Below are positions 23,430-31,769 of a stretch of 37,135 bases of DNA, piece by piece. The notes beneath the pieces were generated by a model that worked only from the letters and a program-made list of their open reading frames with translations, was not told where the DNA came from and ran no database searches. The number at the start of each line of letters is the position of its first letter. Positions within the stretch are counted from its first letter, which is position 1. A program made the position numbers and the translations under genes. Source of the stretch: Halovenus amylolytica (lineage in GTDB: Archaea; Halobacteriota; Halobacteria; Halobacteriales; Haloarculaceae). The DNA is taken from assembly GCA_004015825.1 (NCBI GenBank), contig SAYS01000027.1, positions 1-37,135 of the forward strand. The letters run 5' to 3'.

Positions 23430-24527
23430 ATGGTGCAGCCCACTCAGTTCGATGCTACCCCCAGGGATGATGTCCTCGAGGCAGCAATCCAGGATCGACT
23501 GGCTGATCTCGACTCAGGGAAGTACAAACGTAACAACGCACACGTACTGCGGCTCTTCGCCGAATGGTTGCGCCGAGAGCGTGGCGTCGAAACAGTCGAG
23601 GCAATCGACAGCTATGACCTCCGCCAGTTTGCCCGGGCATTGCGAGCGTGCTTAGATGACGAGGACTCGGAGATCACTGCTGGCAGCACGGTGACGCAGT
23701 ATTACGACTACGTGGCTGCCTGGCTCGGGTGGGCTGTTCGCGACCAGTATCTCGACCGCAACCCTGCCAGAACAGAGACAGCGACCGAGCCACTGCCCGA
23801 CGTATCAAGCGAACCCGACCGACAGTTCTGGAGTGAGCGAGAACGCGACGCGATCTGTGCAACGACGGACCAGGTCGTCGATGAAGTGCTTGACAGTGCG
23901 GGCAATCGGGATAGGGACCGCTTCAAAGCCTACCGTGATCGTGCACTTGTCTATTTGCTGGCCTACAGCGGGTGTCGTGGTGCAGAAATCGCAGCCGTCA
24001 GTGAGGATGAGAAACGCAACGGAGTGGGCTGGACAGATCTGGATCTCAACGATGGGATCATCTTCGTCTACGGGAAGAGCCGCGAGTGGGAAGAGGCACC
24101 ACTGTTCGAACCGGCGATCGAACCGCTCCGGCGCTGGAAGCAACTGCTCGATCCGCCGACCGATGACTGGCCGGTACTGCCGACAATGCACCTCCCGACA
24201 CTCTATGGCGAGTTGCCTGCTGATGTCGAGACTTCACCAGACACCGTGTGGGATGATCTCCGAGACAACGGATCCTGTCCGCCGTCACTCGGTACCGATG
24301 GTGTCCGGCGGATTTTGAAACGCCTTTGTGCAGATTCACAGTACGAGTTTGCCGAGCCACTCAAACCACACGGCGCACGGCGTGGACTCGGAGACACCCT
24401 CTATCAAGAACAGGCCGAACTCGCTCAGGACGCCCTTCGACACAAGAGTATCGAGACGACCCACGAATCCTACAGCGAAGAGCGAACTCGGCGGGTGAAA
24501 GAGCGAGGCGACGCACTCTTCGACTAG
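23430..24527 (+). CDS. XerC/D-type tyrosine recombinase (integrase)
   Basis: A 365-residue site-specific recombinase. The N-terminal 125 residues are a SAM-like core-binding domain (NAHVLRLFAEWLRRERGVE, YDYVAAWLGWAVRDQYLDRN). The catalytic domain shows LLAYSGCRGAEIAAV (Arg I, about residue 183), LKPHGARRGLGDTLY (HxxR, about 310-316) and LRHKSIETTHESYSE (His/Tyr box with the nucleophile Tyr near 346). All active-site residues appear present. It is the type used by haloarchaeal plasmids and integrative elements. The start ATG at 23430 follows a short GC-rich leader. No tRNA gene or att repeat was found nearby. Confidence 0.88.
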   Translation: MVQPTQFDATPRDDVLEAAIQDRLADLDSGKYKRNNAHVLRLFAEWLRRERGVETVEAIDSYDLRQFARALRACLDDEDSEITAGSTVTQYYDYVAAWLGWAVRDQYLDRNPARTETATEPLPDVSSEPDRQFWSERERDAICATTDQVVDEVLDSAGNRDRDRFKAYRDRALVYLLAYSGCRGAEIAAVSEDEKRNGVGWTDLDLNDGIIFVYGKSREWEEAPLFEPAIEPLRRWKQLLDPPTDDWPVLPTMHLPTLYGELPADVETSPDTVWDDLRDNGSCPPSLGTDGVRRILKRLCADSQYEFAEPLKPHGARRGLGDTLYQEQAELAQDALRHKSIETTHESYSEERTRRVKERGDALFD

Positions 24528-24651
24528 TTATCGGATCGTCTGTCACGTTACCGTCCTTGATAGTGCATGGGAGGGATCGACATTCAGGACTCTATGATAA
24601 CATCACACTTCAGGGATTTCAGCGGGATTTTCGTGGAGTCGCCTTCTTGTT

Positions 24652-24880
24652 TCAGCTGACAACGACGACGCCTTTCATCCCGATTACTTCGTGTGGCGTA
24701 CAGACGTATTTATACACGCCCTCACTGTCGAATGTATACTCGAATTCGGACCCTTCCTCCTGTACAGTGTCGCTTTCGAAGGCACCATCGTTGTCAACAA
24801 CATTGTGGAACCCGCCACCATCAGTCCCTTCTGTGTGATTTTCGATGGGACTGATCGCTGGTACTGAATAAAGAGCGCCA
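24652..24880 (-). pseudogene. C-terminal relic of a halocyanin-type blue copper protein
   Basis: The minus strand reads SPIENHTEGTDGGGFHNVVD, then FESDTVQEEGSEFEYTFD, then GVYKYVCTPHEVIGMKGVVV, ending at TGA 24652-24654. This has the four copper ligands of the plastocyanin/halocyanin fold (His in FHNVV, then Cys, His and Met in VCTPHxxxGM). The signal peptide and N-terminal strands are missing, and upstream there is no start codon in frame with it, so it is a truncated copy left by rearrangement. The mature proteins carry electrons at the membrane surface. Confidence 0.72.
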
Positions 24881-25017
24881 TTTCAGTACAAGTTCTCGCC
24901 TACGTCTTCCGACTCTGAAACTGTTCGTTGGTGTCAAGAGTTCTGGCCAACAGTAGACGACTGCTAGTCCGTAAATAAATCAGAAGACTATTTGATTTAC
25001 GTGAGCGAGAGAGGTAC

Positions 25018-25131
25018 ATGGGAAAACTAAAGAAAGGAATCCTTGCCGCAGTAGCTGTCGTGGTTGGAATTGTAACGCTGAAAAAATTCCGTGGCGGGAA
25101 CGACGAAGCCGACGAAGAAGTCGTCGAATAG
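25018..25131 (+). CDS. 37-residue membrane microprotein
   Basis: A short frame starting MGKLKKGILAAVAVVVGIVT: a Lys-rich start, one hydrophobic segment (about residues 7-21), a basic stretch LKKFRGG and an acidic tail DEADEEVVE. A purine-rich GAGAGAGG precedes the ATG. The charge distribution (basic, hydrophobic, acidic) is typical of genuine small haloarchaeal membrane proteins and unlike random sequence. It ends 7 bp before the ISH3-type left end, so it might be a complete gene or have lost a longer tail. Function unknown. Confidence 0.5.
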   Translation: MGKLKKGILAAVAVVVGIVTLKKFRGGNDEADEEVVE

Positions 25132-25245
25132 CAGATATTCGCTAGTTGTCCACTCTGGCTCAAAGGACCAGTTACTGACACGTAGTGATCAGAATGACGC
25201 GACTGAATCAGTCGCCTGATTCAGCCGCTGTCCGGATTCCTGTGT

Positions 25246-26433
25246 GTGATGGAGTTCCCAAGACTCAAACGCATCCTCACAGATCCGGACGAGTACATTT
25301 CGAACAGGCAGTTGAAGTCTCTTAGCATGGAGTTGCCTGAGCTGATACCGATGGAAGGAATCGAGGGCTCCGGCCTCGATTCCGAGGAGATCATGGAAGT
25401 CGTCTTACGAGCTGCTGTTGACACAACCTCAGTCAACGGTGTTACGACGAACACTGAGGACACGCCAAACCGCGAGCCAGTGATGGACTGGTTGCACACC
25501 TTGGAGAAAGAGCCGATGCTTGATGCTGTCAACGATGTCCTCGCACTGGTGGCGATGACGGTTCTCGACCGCGGCGGGTCGAGAACCATCTGTCTGGACT
25601 TCATGGACAATCCGTTCCACGGTCATCCAGACGACGAAGATGAGTTCAGGAGAATGGACGCACGGGACGGAACCACGAAGTGTCACCGGTACTGTACTGC
25701 GTTCGTCATCGCACAGGGAAAGCCACTCACACTGGCGGTTGAACCAGTTGACGGTGAGGACAGCAAGGCCGACGCGGTCGAGCGTGTGCTCGCCCGCGTC
25801 GAGACATACCCGTTCGAGACCGACCAGATCCTCATGGACAGAGACGCCTTTGTCGGGGAGTTAATCGGTGTTCTTCGGGAGACAGCACCGCCAGTCTTTC
25901 CGGTCATAACCCGGAAAGACTCGCTCCGGGAGAAACTCTCCAAGACCGCGTCACACATGACCGAAGAGACGATTTGCGAAGGGAAGGAGCACGAACAGAC
26001 GTATCCACTGGCGGTGAACGTCACCTATCAGAACGGTGACCGCGGAAAGTCTGGTGTGAAAGCGACAGGATACGCGGCATACGGTCTGGAAGACCGCACG
26101 CCCGCGCAAGTCGCTACGACCTACAACAAGCGGTCACGGATAGAGAAGAGCTACGAGAAGTTCCGAGAAGCGCGCGCCCTGACAACAACGCCATCGACGA
26201 CAATCCGGTTGTTCTACGTGGGGTTTCTGTTAGAGCAGTTGTGGCTCGTGTTACAGTGGGCCGTGCTCGCCCGACCACGGCGTGGCGGGCGAGCACTCCC
26301 GAAAACATTCGCGTTTGGTGATGCGTTTCTGCACGGGATCGAACGGGTGTTAGACGACGAACTCAGCTGGAAAGAGGAGTATCGGACGAACGGAGAAGGA
26401 CTGCCAGCAGGATACGAACACGGACTCGGCTGA
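25246..26433 (+). CDS. transposase, probable ISH3 family
   Basis: A 395-residue DDE-type transposase beginning at GTG (ATG three bases later is an alternative). Motifs include ICLDFMDNPFHGHPDD (first catalytic Asp, near residue 117), ILMDRDAFVGELI (second Asp, near 199), and YNKRSRIEKSYEKFREARA, where the RxxIExxY...FR pattern carries the catalytic Glu near 300. The tail RLFYVGFLLEQLWLVLQW is hydrophobic as in ISH3/IS4-like enzymes. The frame is intact and the inverted repeats are present, so this copy may be active. Confidence 0.82.
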   Translation: MMEFPRLKRILTDPDEYISNRQLKSLSMELPELIPMEGIEGSGLDSEEIMEVVLRAAVDTTSVNGVTTNTEDTPNREPVMDWLHTLEKEPMLDAVNDVLALVAMTVLDRGGSRTICLDFMDNPFHGHPDDEDEFRRMDARDGTTKCHRYCTAFVIAQGKPLTLAVEPVDGEDSKADAVERVLARVETYPFETDQILMDRDAFVGELIGVLRETAPPVFPVITRKDSLREKLSKTASHMTEETICEGKEHEQTYPLAVNVTYQNGDRGKSGVKATGYAAYGLEDRTPAQVATTYNKRSRIEKSYEKFREARALTTTPSTTIRLFYVGFLLEQLWLVLQWAVLARPRRGGRALPKTFAFGDAFLHGIERVLDDELSWKEEYRTNGEGLPAGYEHGLG

Positions 26434-26436
26434 GTC

Positions 26437-26460
26437 GCCTCGCTTCAGGCGAAGCGAGGC
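26437..26460 (+). terminator. 10-bp-stem hairpin directly after the transposase
   Basis: GCCTCGCTTC and GAAGCGAGGC form a perfect 10-bp stem with loop AGGC, three bases after the transposase stop. It is inside the insertion sequence. A transcription stop or protection of the mRNA 3' end are plausible roles. The rest of 26461-26762 has no gene apart from the IS right end and an AT-rich promoter region for the next gene (CTTATAATAA near 26725). Confidence 0.5.
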
Positions 26461-26762
26461 TGGCGAACAGCCACAGCTGTCTTCGGAAATTGGTCTGAAC
26501 GACGACTACAGCCGAGACCAACCAGATTTATGACTTTTTCTCTTGACGATCCGTGGCGTCAGAAGTGTATTTCGTCTCGTATCAGCGACCTTACCGTGTC
26601 AGACCGAACTCTTGCTGCCGCCGCGATCAAGAGAGTGGACAACTAGCGACTATACAACCGAGGTGTAAAATCTAACTAAAGACCAATGCGGGCGCATGTT
26701 ATAATAATTGAATACTTGATTATACTTATAATAACTACATACAGAGAAAGACAGTTCCTTTT

Positions 26763-27758
26763 ATGGTTTCATCACAGAGACGGAGGCTTCTCGCAATAGT
26801 TGCAGGTGTTGGAACAGTTGGAATGGCTGGGTGTGGCGCTTTGGAAAGTGACGACACTGATGTAGAAGAGGACTCTCCCGCCAATGAGGATGATAGAAAT
26901 GAAGATGGAGATGAAAATAATGGTGATGGCTCAGATGCTATTCAATTCTCTTCGTTTGAACAAGTTTCCAAACTTACTGATGAGAACGGTAGGCAGAATA
27001 ATGAATTTGGCTGCTCAACGTCTATAGCTGCTGACGGCACCACAGCTATCGTTGGGACTGTCATAGGTTCACCAGTCGTGTTCGAAGAAAAAGATGGAAA
27101 CTGGCAACAGATAACAGATCTCACACCTGATGGGGGAAACACATATGATAGATACGGTGGGGGGGTATCGATAGCATCCAATGGTGCCGTGGCACTTGTT
27201 GGAGCCCGCGACGACGGGAATGGGGCGGCGTACATCTTTGAGGAAACTGGTGGAAGCTGGCAACAGGGAGCCAGAATTACCGCTGAGAGTGAAACTTCTG
27301 AAGGGTTGGAATTCCCAGTTGGCTATTCGGTGTCACTGGCAAGCGACGGTTCCGCCGCACTCATTGGAGCCCGCATCGACGAAAATGGGGCGGCGTACGT
27401 CTTTGAGGAAACTGGTGGAAACTGGCAACAGGTAGCCAAACTTACTGCCAATGACGGCGATCAAGGCGATGCGTTTGGCTATTCGGTGTCACTGGCAAGT
27501 GACGGTTCCGCCGCACTCATTGGAGCAGCGCGTGACGAGGACCCAAACGGCGAGCAGGCAGGGTCAGCGTATGTCTTCAAAGACACAGGAGGTCAATGGC
27601 AACAGGTAGCCAAACTCACTGCCAATGACGGCGATCAAGGCGATGGGTTCGGCTTCTCGGCGTCACTGGCAAGCGACGGTTCCGCCGCACTCATTGGAGC
27701 AGTGGCTGACGAGGACCCAAACGGAAGGTTTGCAGGTTCTGCGTACGTTTTCAAATAA
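26763..27758 (+). CDS. FG-GAP-like repeat lipoprotein
   Basis: A 331-residue exported protein. An Arg-rich start (SSQRRRLLAIVAGVG) leads to lipobox MAGC with Cys near residue 23; the pattern is compatible with Tat export and lipid anchoring. An acidic Asp/Glu/Asn linker (about 28-60) is followed by five or six copies of a blade-like unit built on YSVSLASDGSAALIGA and AYVFEETGGNWQQVAKLTAN, as in FG-GAP/integrin-like beta-propellers. The last repeats are also nearly identical as DNA, pointing to recent internal duplication. The gene lies between the right end of the ISH3-type element and an inverted copy of its left end. Probable role: cell-surface binding or adhesion. Confidence 0.78.
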   Translation: MVSSQRRRLLAIVAGVGTVGMAGCGALESDDTDVEEDSPANEDDRNEDGDENNGDGSDAIQFSSFEQVSKLTDENGRQNNEFGCSTSIAADGTTAIVGTVIGSPVVFEEKDGNWQQITDLTPDGGNTYDRYGGGVSIASNGAVALVGARDDGNGAAYIFEETGGSWQQGARITAESETSEGLEFPVGYSVSLASDGSAALIGARIDENGAAYVFEETGGNWQQVAKLTANDGDQGDAFGYSVSLASDGSAALIGAARDEDPNGEQAGSAYVFKDTGGQWQQVAKLTANDGDQGDGFGFSASLASDGSAALIGAVADEDPNGRFAGSAYVFK

Positions 27759-27818
27759 AATGAACTGTTAAACGCCAACGCACTCTATATATTAGCAGAC
27801 AGTTTGAATTACACGAAT

Positions 27819-27889
27819 GATTCAGTCGCTTCATTCTGACCGCTATTTGTTAGCAACTGGTCCCTTGAGCCAGAGTGGACAACTAGCGA
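27819..27889 (-). repeat. solo inverted copy of the ISH3-type left end
   Basis: The reverse complement of this 71-bp stretch aligns without gaps to 25139-25209, the left end of the ISH3-type element, with about 8 mismatches, and includes the complete 18-bp terminal repeat (27872-27889). No transposase accompanies it. With the element at 25139-26649 it encloses the FG-GAP-like gene in a composite layout with outward inverted ends. Confidence 0.8.
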
Positions 27890-28441
27890 TATTGGAGTAC
27901 AGTATACTGAGTCAGCCCGCCGGTCGTTCACGTCCGATAACTGGCGTGTCTCTCTGTCCGTTTGCTCTGACATCCTCGTGATAGATATATCGGCCCTGTT
28001 GCAATTCTTAAAACCTGCTCGGAATCGCTGCTACATACAGAGATCGTATCCAGTAGATCATTCTAGAACTACCACCAGGTGGAATTCTGTGAAACCTTGG
28101 GGGCAGTAATTAGTTGTTCGACTGAGAGAGTCGGAGTATGAATACGGGCATCCTCAAAGCATATATCAACCACTTTCTGCCGCGTGAAGTGTCCAGTGTC
28201 AACGGTGGATACTCACACGCCAAATGCTTACTTTGGTCGGGGATCATCCGTCTTTACCTATGGAAATTCTGCTACCTAAATAAACCACCGTGAGCGACAT
28301 AATTGTTACCATGAAACAAGGCTGTACTGAGGATAGGTACGAGAACCACAATACCACGACCCGATACAATCCTGAGACTGTGGCAGGCGGAAGACATCTT
28401 GTGCTGTAGCTGTGGCTGGTGCGGCCTACGACCCGGCCTGC
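27890..28441. other. non-coding stretch between IS ends
   Basis: No convincing gene. On the minus strand an ATG at 27971-27973 opens a frame (SEQTDRETRQLSDVNDRR) that runs into the solo IS end and stops at 27809-27811 after 54 codons; this could be the start of a gene cut by the insertion. On the plus strand 28138-28293 is open for 51 codons without recognisable similarity. Nothing else is seen. Confidence 0.3.
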
Positions 28442-28465
28442 GAGCGCCGCCGCTCGGCGGTGCTC
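28442..28465. repeat. GC-rich hairpin at the 3' end of the IS110-type relic
   Basis: GAGCGCCGCC and GGCGGTGCTC form a 10-bp stem with one mismatch around GCTC. It touches the stop codon of the transposase relic, whose transcription runs leftward into it, and may be part of the element end or its terminator. Confidence 0.45.
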
Positions 28466-29312
28466 AGCTACTTACACCTGGTGGATCATACACCTCCTCT
28501 CGATCAAGCATGTGGTAGATAGAGACGAGCAGTTTCCGAGCCGTCGCAACAATTGCTTTCTGCGACCCTTTCTTTCCCGCTAACCGATCGTAGAATCGGC
28601 TCAAATACGCATCTTCACAGGTATGGACAGCTGTACGTGCACACTGGACGAGGATCCAACGTAATTGGCGTGATCCTCGTTTCGAAATCCCACCCTTGAT
28701 CCGCGAGTCGCCGGACTCGCGGATCACTGGGTTCAATCCAGCGTAGCTCACCACTTCTTTGTCTCGGTCAAACCGATCCACCTCGCCAACCTATGCGTAG
28801 ATCATCAGCGCCGAATAGTAGCTCACGCCAGGAATCGACATGAGCAGCTGGGTCTCGCGCAGAGACCCAGCGCGGTCTTCGATTGCAGCTTCAAGCCGGT
28901 CAATCTCATCGGTGAGGGTTTCGATTATCTCCAGATACGACGTGAGTAACTCGTCCCACGGCGTCGGGAGCGAGAGGTCCCGCAGGGACTCTCGCCCCGA
29001 GACACTCAGCGGCTTGATATCTTCAGTGATCCCGTGTTCGGAAAGGAGACCGTGTACCTTGTTCGCAAAATTGGTTCGGTTCTCGACCAACTTCTGTCGC
29101 CCGCGCACGAGTGCGCAGGCTTCCCTGATCTGTTCTGGCGGGACGTACCTTTCTGGCACTGCATCAAGCCGAACCATCCGAGCTAACTCTTTGGCATCGA
29201 TACGATCAGTCTTTTTGTCAGTGTCAGCGATCAGCGTCAGCTTGGTTGGATGAGCAACGGCCACATCCAAATGTTCCGACAGCGTATAGTTGCCAGCAGG
29301 GACGCAATCCAT
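28464..29312 (-). pseudogene. IS110-family transposase, 5'-truncated and split by a nonsense codon
   Basis: Two parts in the same frame. Upstream (29312-28791) is the DEDD-type portion: KKTDRIDAKELARMVRLD, then LVENRTNFANKVHGLLSEHG, ending in LLMSIPGVSYYSALMIYA. Downstream (to 28464) is the Transposase_20 portion: EVVSYAGLNPVIRESGDS, then GSRQLRWILVQCARTAV. A TAG at 28791-28793 separates them, most easily explained as GAG to TAG. The expected first 60 or so residues, with the initial catalytic Asp (the IGIDxxK region), are missing before MDCVPAGNY. The copy should be inactive. Confidence 0.8.
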
Positions 29313-29418
29313 ACGCCGAACTCAAACGAGTTGTCCGCGACAATGAGATGGTTTCACGAAATTACGCTGTACCGACCGTAGAATTCTCGGGGGTAACACG
29401 TACAATCAGAATTACTCC

Positions 29419-31764
29419 TTACACCGATTCATTTGTTGGTTCCAACCATCGTAAAACGGTATACATTACACCTGCCATTAGTATGAGAGCTCCCGCAAGT
29501 GGACCATACTCTTGGATTATATCAAAATACGAAGCTTCAGACTGGTATGGTTTAGCAGGAGAATCGATAACAGTGGATACACTAACATGATCAATGAATT
29601 CGCGCTTGAGTTCTTCATATTCACCACCTTCTACAATTGTTTTGAATTCGTACTCTCCAATTTCTGTCGGGTGGAAGTAACCCGAGTATATGCCATCGTT
29701 TGTGATATCATCTGGTCCGGAACCATTGTCGTCCAGCGAGAGTTCAATTATATCGTCATTCGCACCAGATGGCGGGGTAATTTCAGCATGTGCATTGGCG
29801 CCCACATATCGTTCGAAACCTTCGGAAACTAGAAGTTGAATCCGGAGAAGCCCTGTCGCTTCGTACAAGTCATCAGATACGAAAAGCTCGCCGTCCACGG
29901 TTGAATCCGCAGTTGCTTGTGTGAGCGTCTCCTGGGGAGCATCGACCTGGATTACCTCAACCTCGTAATTCCATTGACCCGGTTCGGGATCTTTGACTGA
30001 CCAAACTTCGTGAGCCCCACCTTCACGGTGAGCTACGTCCCCGCGCTCCACTATCTCGTTTCCATTCGGATCCACTACTATCAGATTCATATCGCTTCCC
30101 TCGTATGACAGCGAAAATTGGGCATCTTCGCAACTACTGTCAACCTTGCAGTCGTCTTCGATACGGTCCCCTTGATCAAGCCTCTCTTCGGCACTCGAAA
30201 GGGTCTGACGGTTCTGCGCGTCCTCCGCCAATTCGAAGTAGAATCGTCTCAGTTCCTCGATATTTGGGTCAATTTCGACGTCCCCTCCAGTTTGATCGGC
30301 GATATATTTTAGCTGCTGTTCATCGATGTCCGCTCCAATACCAATAGTAAATACTTTGATACCGGCATTTCGAATTTCCGGTAATACGTTGTCAACGTAT
30401 GGGGGTTCGTTTTCTTTGCCGTCAGAAAGGAGTATCATCGTTTTCTCACCCGATTCATCCGCAATCGTTTCCATTCCGAGTCGCATTCCACCCCCTATCG
30501 TTGTCCCTCCCCCTGCTACAAGCCCTCGTACACTTCCTTTCAATTCACTCCGTGCAACATTGTCAACTTCCGTCAAAGGGTGTACAACATTAGCACTCGA
30601 GTTGAATTCGACGAGACTCGTTTGATAGTCTTCTTCAATCAGATCCATGACTGGAACCAAACTCTCTCGCAGGGCTTCTATGCGGGACATTGGCGTTCCG
30701 TCGCTGCGAGTCATACCGGCGTCACGCTCGCTCATACTTCCGGACGTATCGACAACAATGGCGACATTCACCGGACCAGTCGTGTCTAATTGTCCGTCAT
30801 CATCCCACGAATGCGAAAGCGTTCCACCGACGAGAATATCGTGTTCCTCGCTCTGTAATTTGTGTCGCCGTACGACGTCGTCAGAGGAGACTGTCGAGTC
30901 AGATACCCTCCCCCGTTTTGTGACGACTGATCCACCAGTGGGGCGTAATAGATCATCTTCGTACTCTAGCGCATTGACCGATGTCGTTAACCGCGGCTGT
31001 GGGTGTTGTTGCAGACCAGTGAAAACGGCTGCAGCGTTACGATCCCACTCCGTATCAGGAGTCCGGAGGGTGTCTTTGGTTTCGGTGGTTCCAATATCCA
31101 GATACCCACCATCTGGGGCAGTTTCGAGATGACTATCATCCCCGTTCGTATGCCGAACAGTCGCATCGAAATCGATCACACTCCCTGGCTCCGGCGTCTC
31201 CACTGCGGGTATAACAGCGAACATGAACGGAGCATGACCGTAAAGATCGTAGAACAACCGATCGGACGGAATAGCTCCAGCTTCGGTTTCCCCTTCGTCG
31301 ATGTCAGGGCTATAGTAGTCGTCGTGAATCCCGGTTACCCACGCAATGACATGAGTGTTGAAGAAGCCATCGGGGAGAGTGACGGATCCGTGCAGTGGCC
31401 ATGCGTGGGGTGCGAACAACTGTGAAAACGCATCCGCACCAGTGTAATCGAATTCATCCCAGTCGAAACCTGTTTTGAGCACATCGAACTCTTCAAGCGT
31501 TTCCGCGACTTCCATCACCAGTGCCGTGGACGAGATTTCGTGGCCGACAACCGGCGCGTCCGTTTCGTTGAGTTGGATGAACCGATCGCTGATCCATCCG
31601 ACCGTCACGTTAGTGGGGAACGCGGACGAATCGATATCGTGGTACGTTCCGGTCTCGTCGTCTCCCGAGGTCTGTAACGGTACGGAGCCGGATCGTTTTC
31701 CCATCGGAATGGTTGGTAAAACTGGAACTGTTGCCGATCGTTTCAGATACGTTCTTCTTTTCAT
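29419..31764 (-). CDS. cell-surface von Willebrand factor A protein with C-terminal anchor
   Basis: A 781-residue exported protein. The start MKRRTYLKRSATVPVLPT is twin-arginine-like. Residues about 50-320 form an N-terminal region with beta strands and no recognised family. The von Willebrand factor A domain begins near 330, with the MIDAS motif VVDTSGSMS at about 336-344, TTIGGGMRLGME and ILLSDGKEN, so metal-dependent ligand binding is expected. Two or more beta-sandwich domains follow (NDGIYSGYFHPTEIGEYEF near 715), and a membrane helix (PLAGALILMAGVMYTVL) ends the protein with a short basic/acidic tail outside-in. The layout resembles CLCA-like surface proteins. Third gene of the operon, starting 5 bp after the upstream stop. 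Confidence 0.8.
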   Translation of the reverse strand: MKRRTYLKRSATVPVLPTIPMGKRSGSVPLQTSGDDETGTYHDIDSSAFPTNVTVGWISDRFIQLNETDAPVVGHEISSTALVMEVAETLEEFDVLKTGFDWDEFDYTGADAFSQLFAPHAWPLHGSVTLPDGFFNTHVIAWVTGIHDDYYSPDIDEGETEAGAIPSDRLFYDLYGHAPFMFAVIPAVETPEPGSVIDFDATVRHTNGDDSHLETAPDGGYLDIGTTETKDTLRTPDTEWDRNAAAVFTGLQQHPQPRLTTSVNALEYEDDLLRPTGGSVVTKRGRVSDSTVSSDDVVRRHKLQSEEHDILVGGTLSHSWDDDGQLDTTGPVNVAIVVDTSGSMSERDAGMTRSDGTPMSRIEALRESLVPVMDLIEEDYQTSLVEFNSSANVVHPLTEVDNVARSELKGSVRGLVAGGGTTIGGGMRLGMETIADESGEKTMILLSDGKENEPPYVDNVLPEIRNAGIKVFTIGIGADIDEQQLKYIADQTGGDVEIDPNIEELRRFYFELAEDAQNRQTLSSAEERLDQGDRIEDDCKVDSSCEDAQFSLSYEGSDMNLIVVDPNGNEIVERGDVAHREGGAHEVWSVKDPEPGQWNYEVEVIQVDAPQETLTQATADSTVDGELFVSDDLYEATGLLRIQLLVSEGFERYVGANAHAEITPPSGANDDIIELSLDDNGSGPDDITNDGIYSGYFHPTEIGEYEFKTIVEGGEYEELKREFIDHVSVSTVIDSPAKPYQSEASYFDIIQEYGPLAGALILMAGVMYTVLRWLEPTNESV

Positions 31765-31769
31765 AATTA

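Larger units (their letters stand above)
25139..26649 (+). mobile_element. ISH3-type insertion sequence with 18-bp terminal inverted repeats
   Basis: The 18-mer TCGCTAGTTGTCCACTCT at 25139-25156 is repeated as its exact reverse complement at 26632-26649. Between them is a single full-length transposase gene. The element is about 1.5 kb, normal for the group. I could not find a convincing target duplication: the flanks GATAT and CTATA do not match. Confidence 0.8.

Noticed and set aside
25134..27894. Target-site duplication around the ISH3-type element or the larger unit
   Set aside because: Flanks share at most TAT; no 4-5 bp direct repeat could be matched.
28138..28293. 51-codon plus-strand frame
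   Set aside because: No motif, no neighbours in the same transcript and no clear promoter; not distinguishable from chance.
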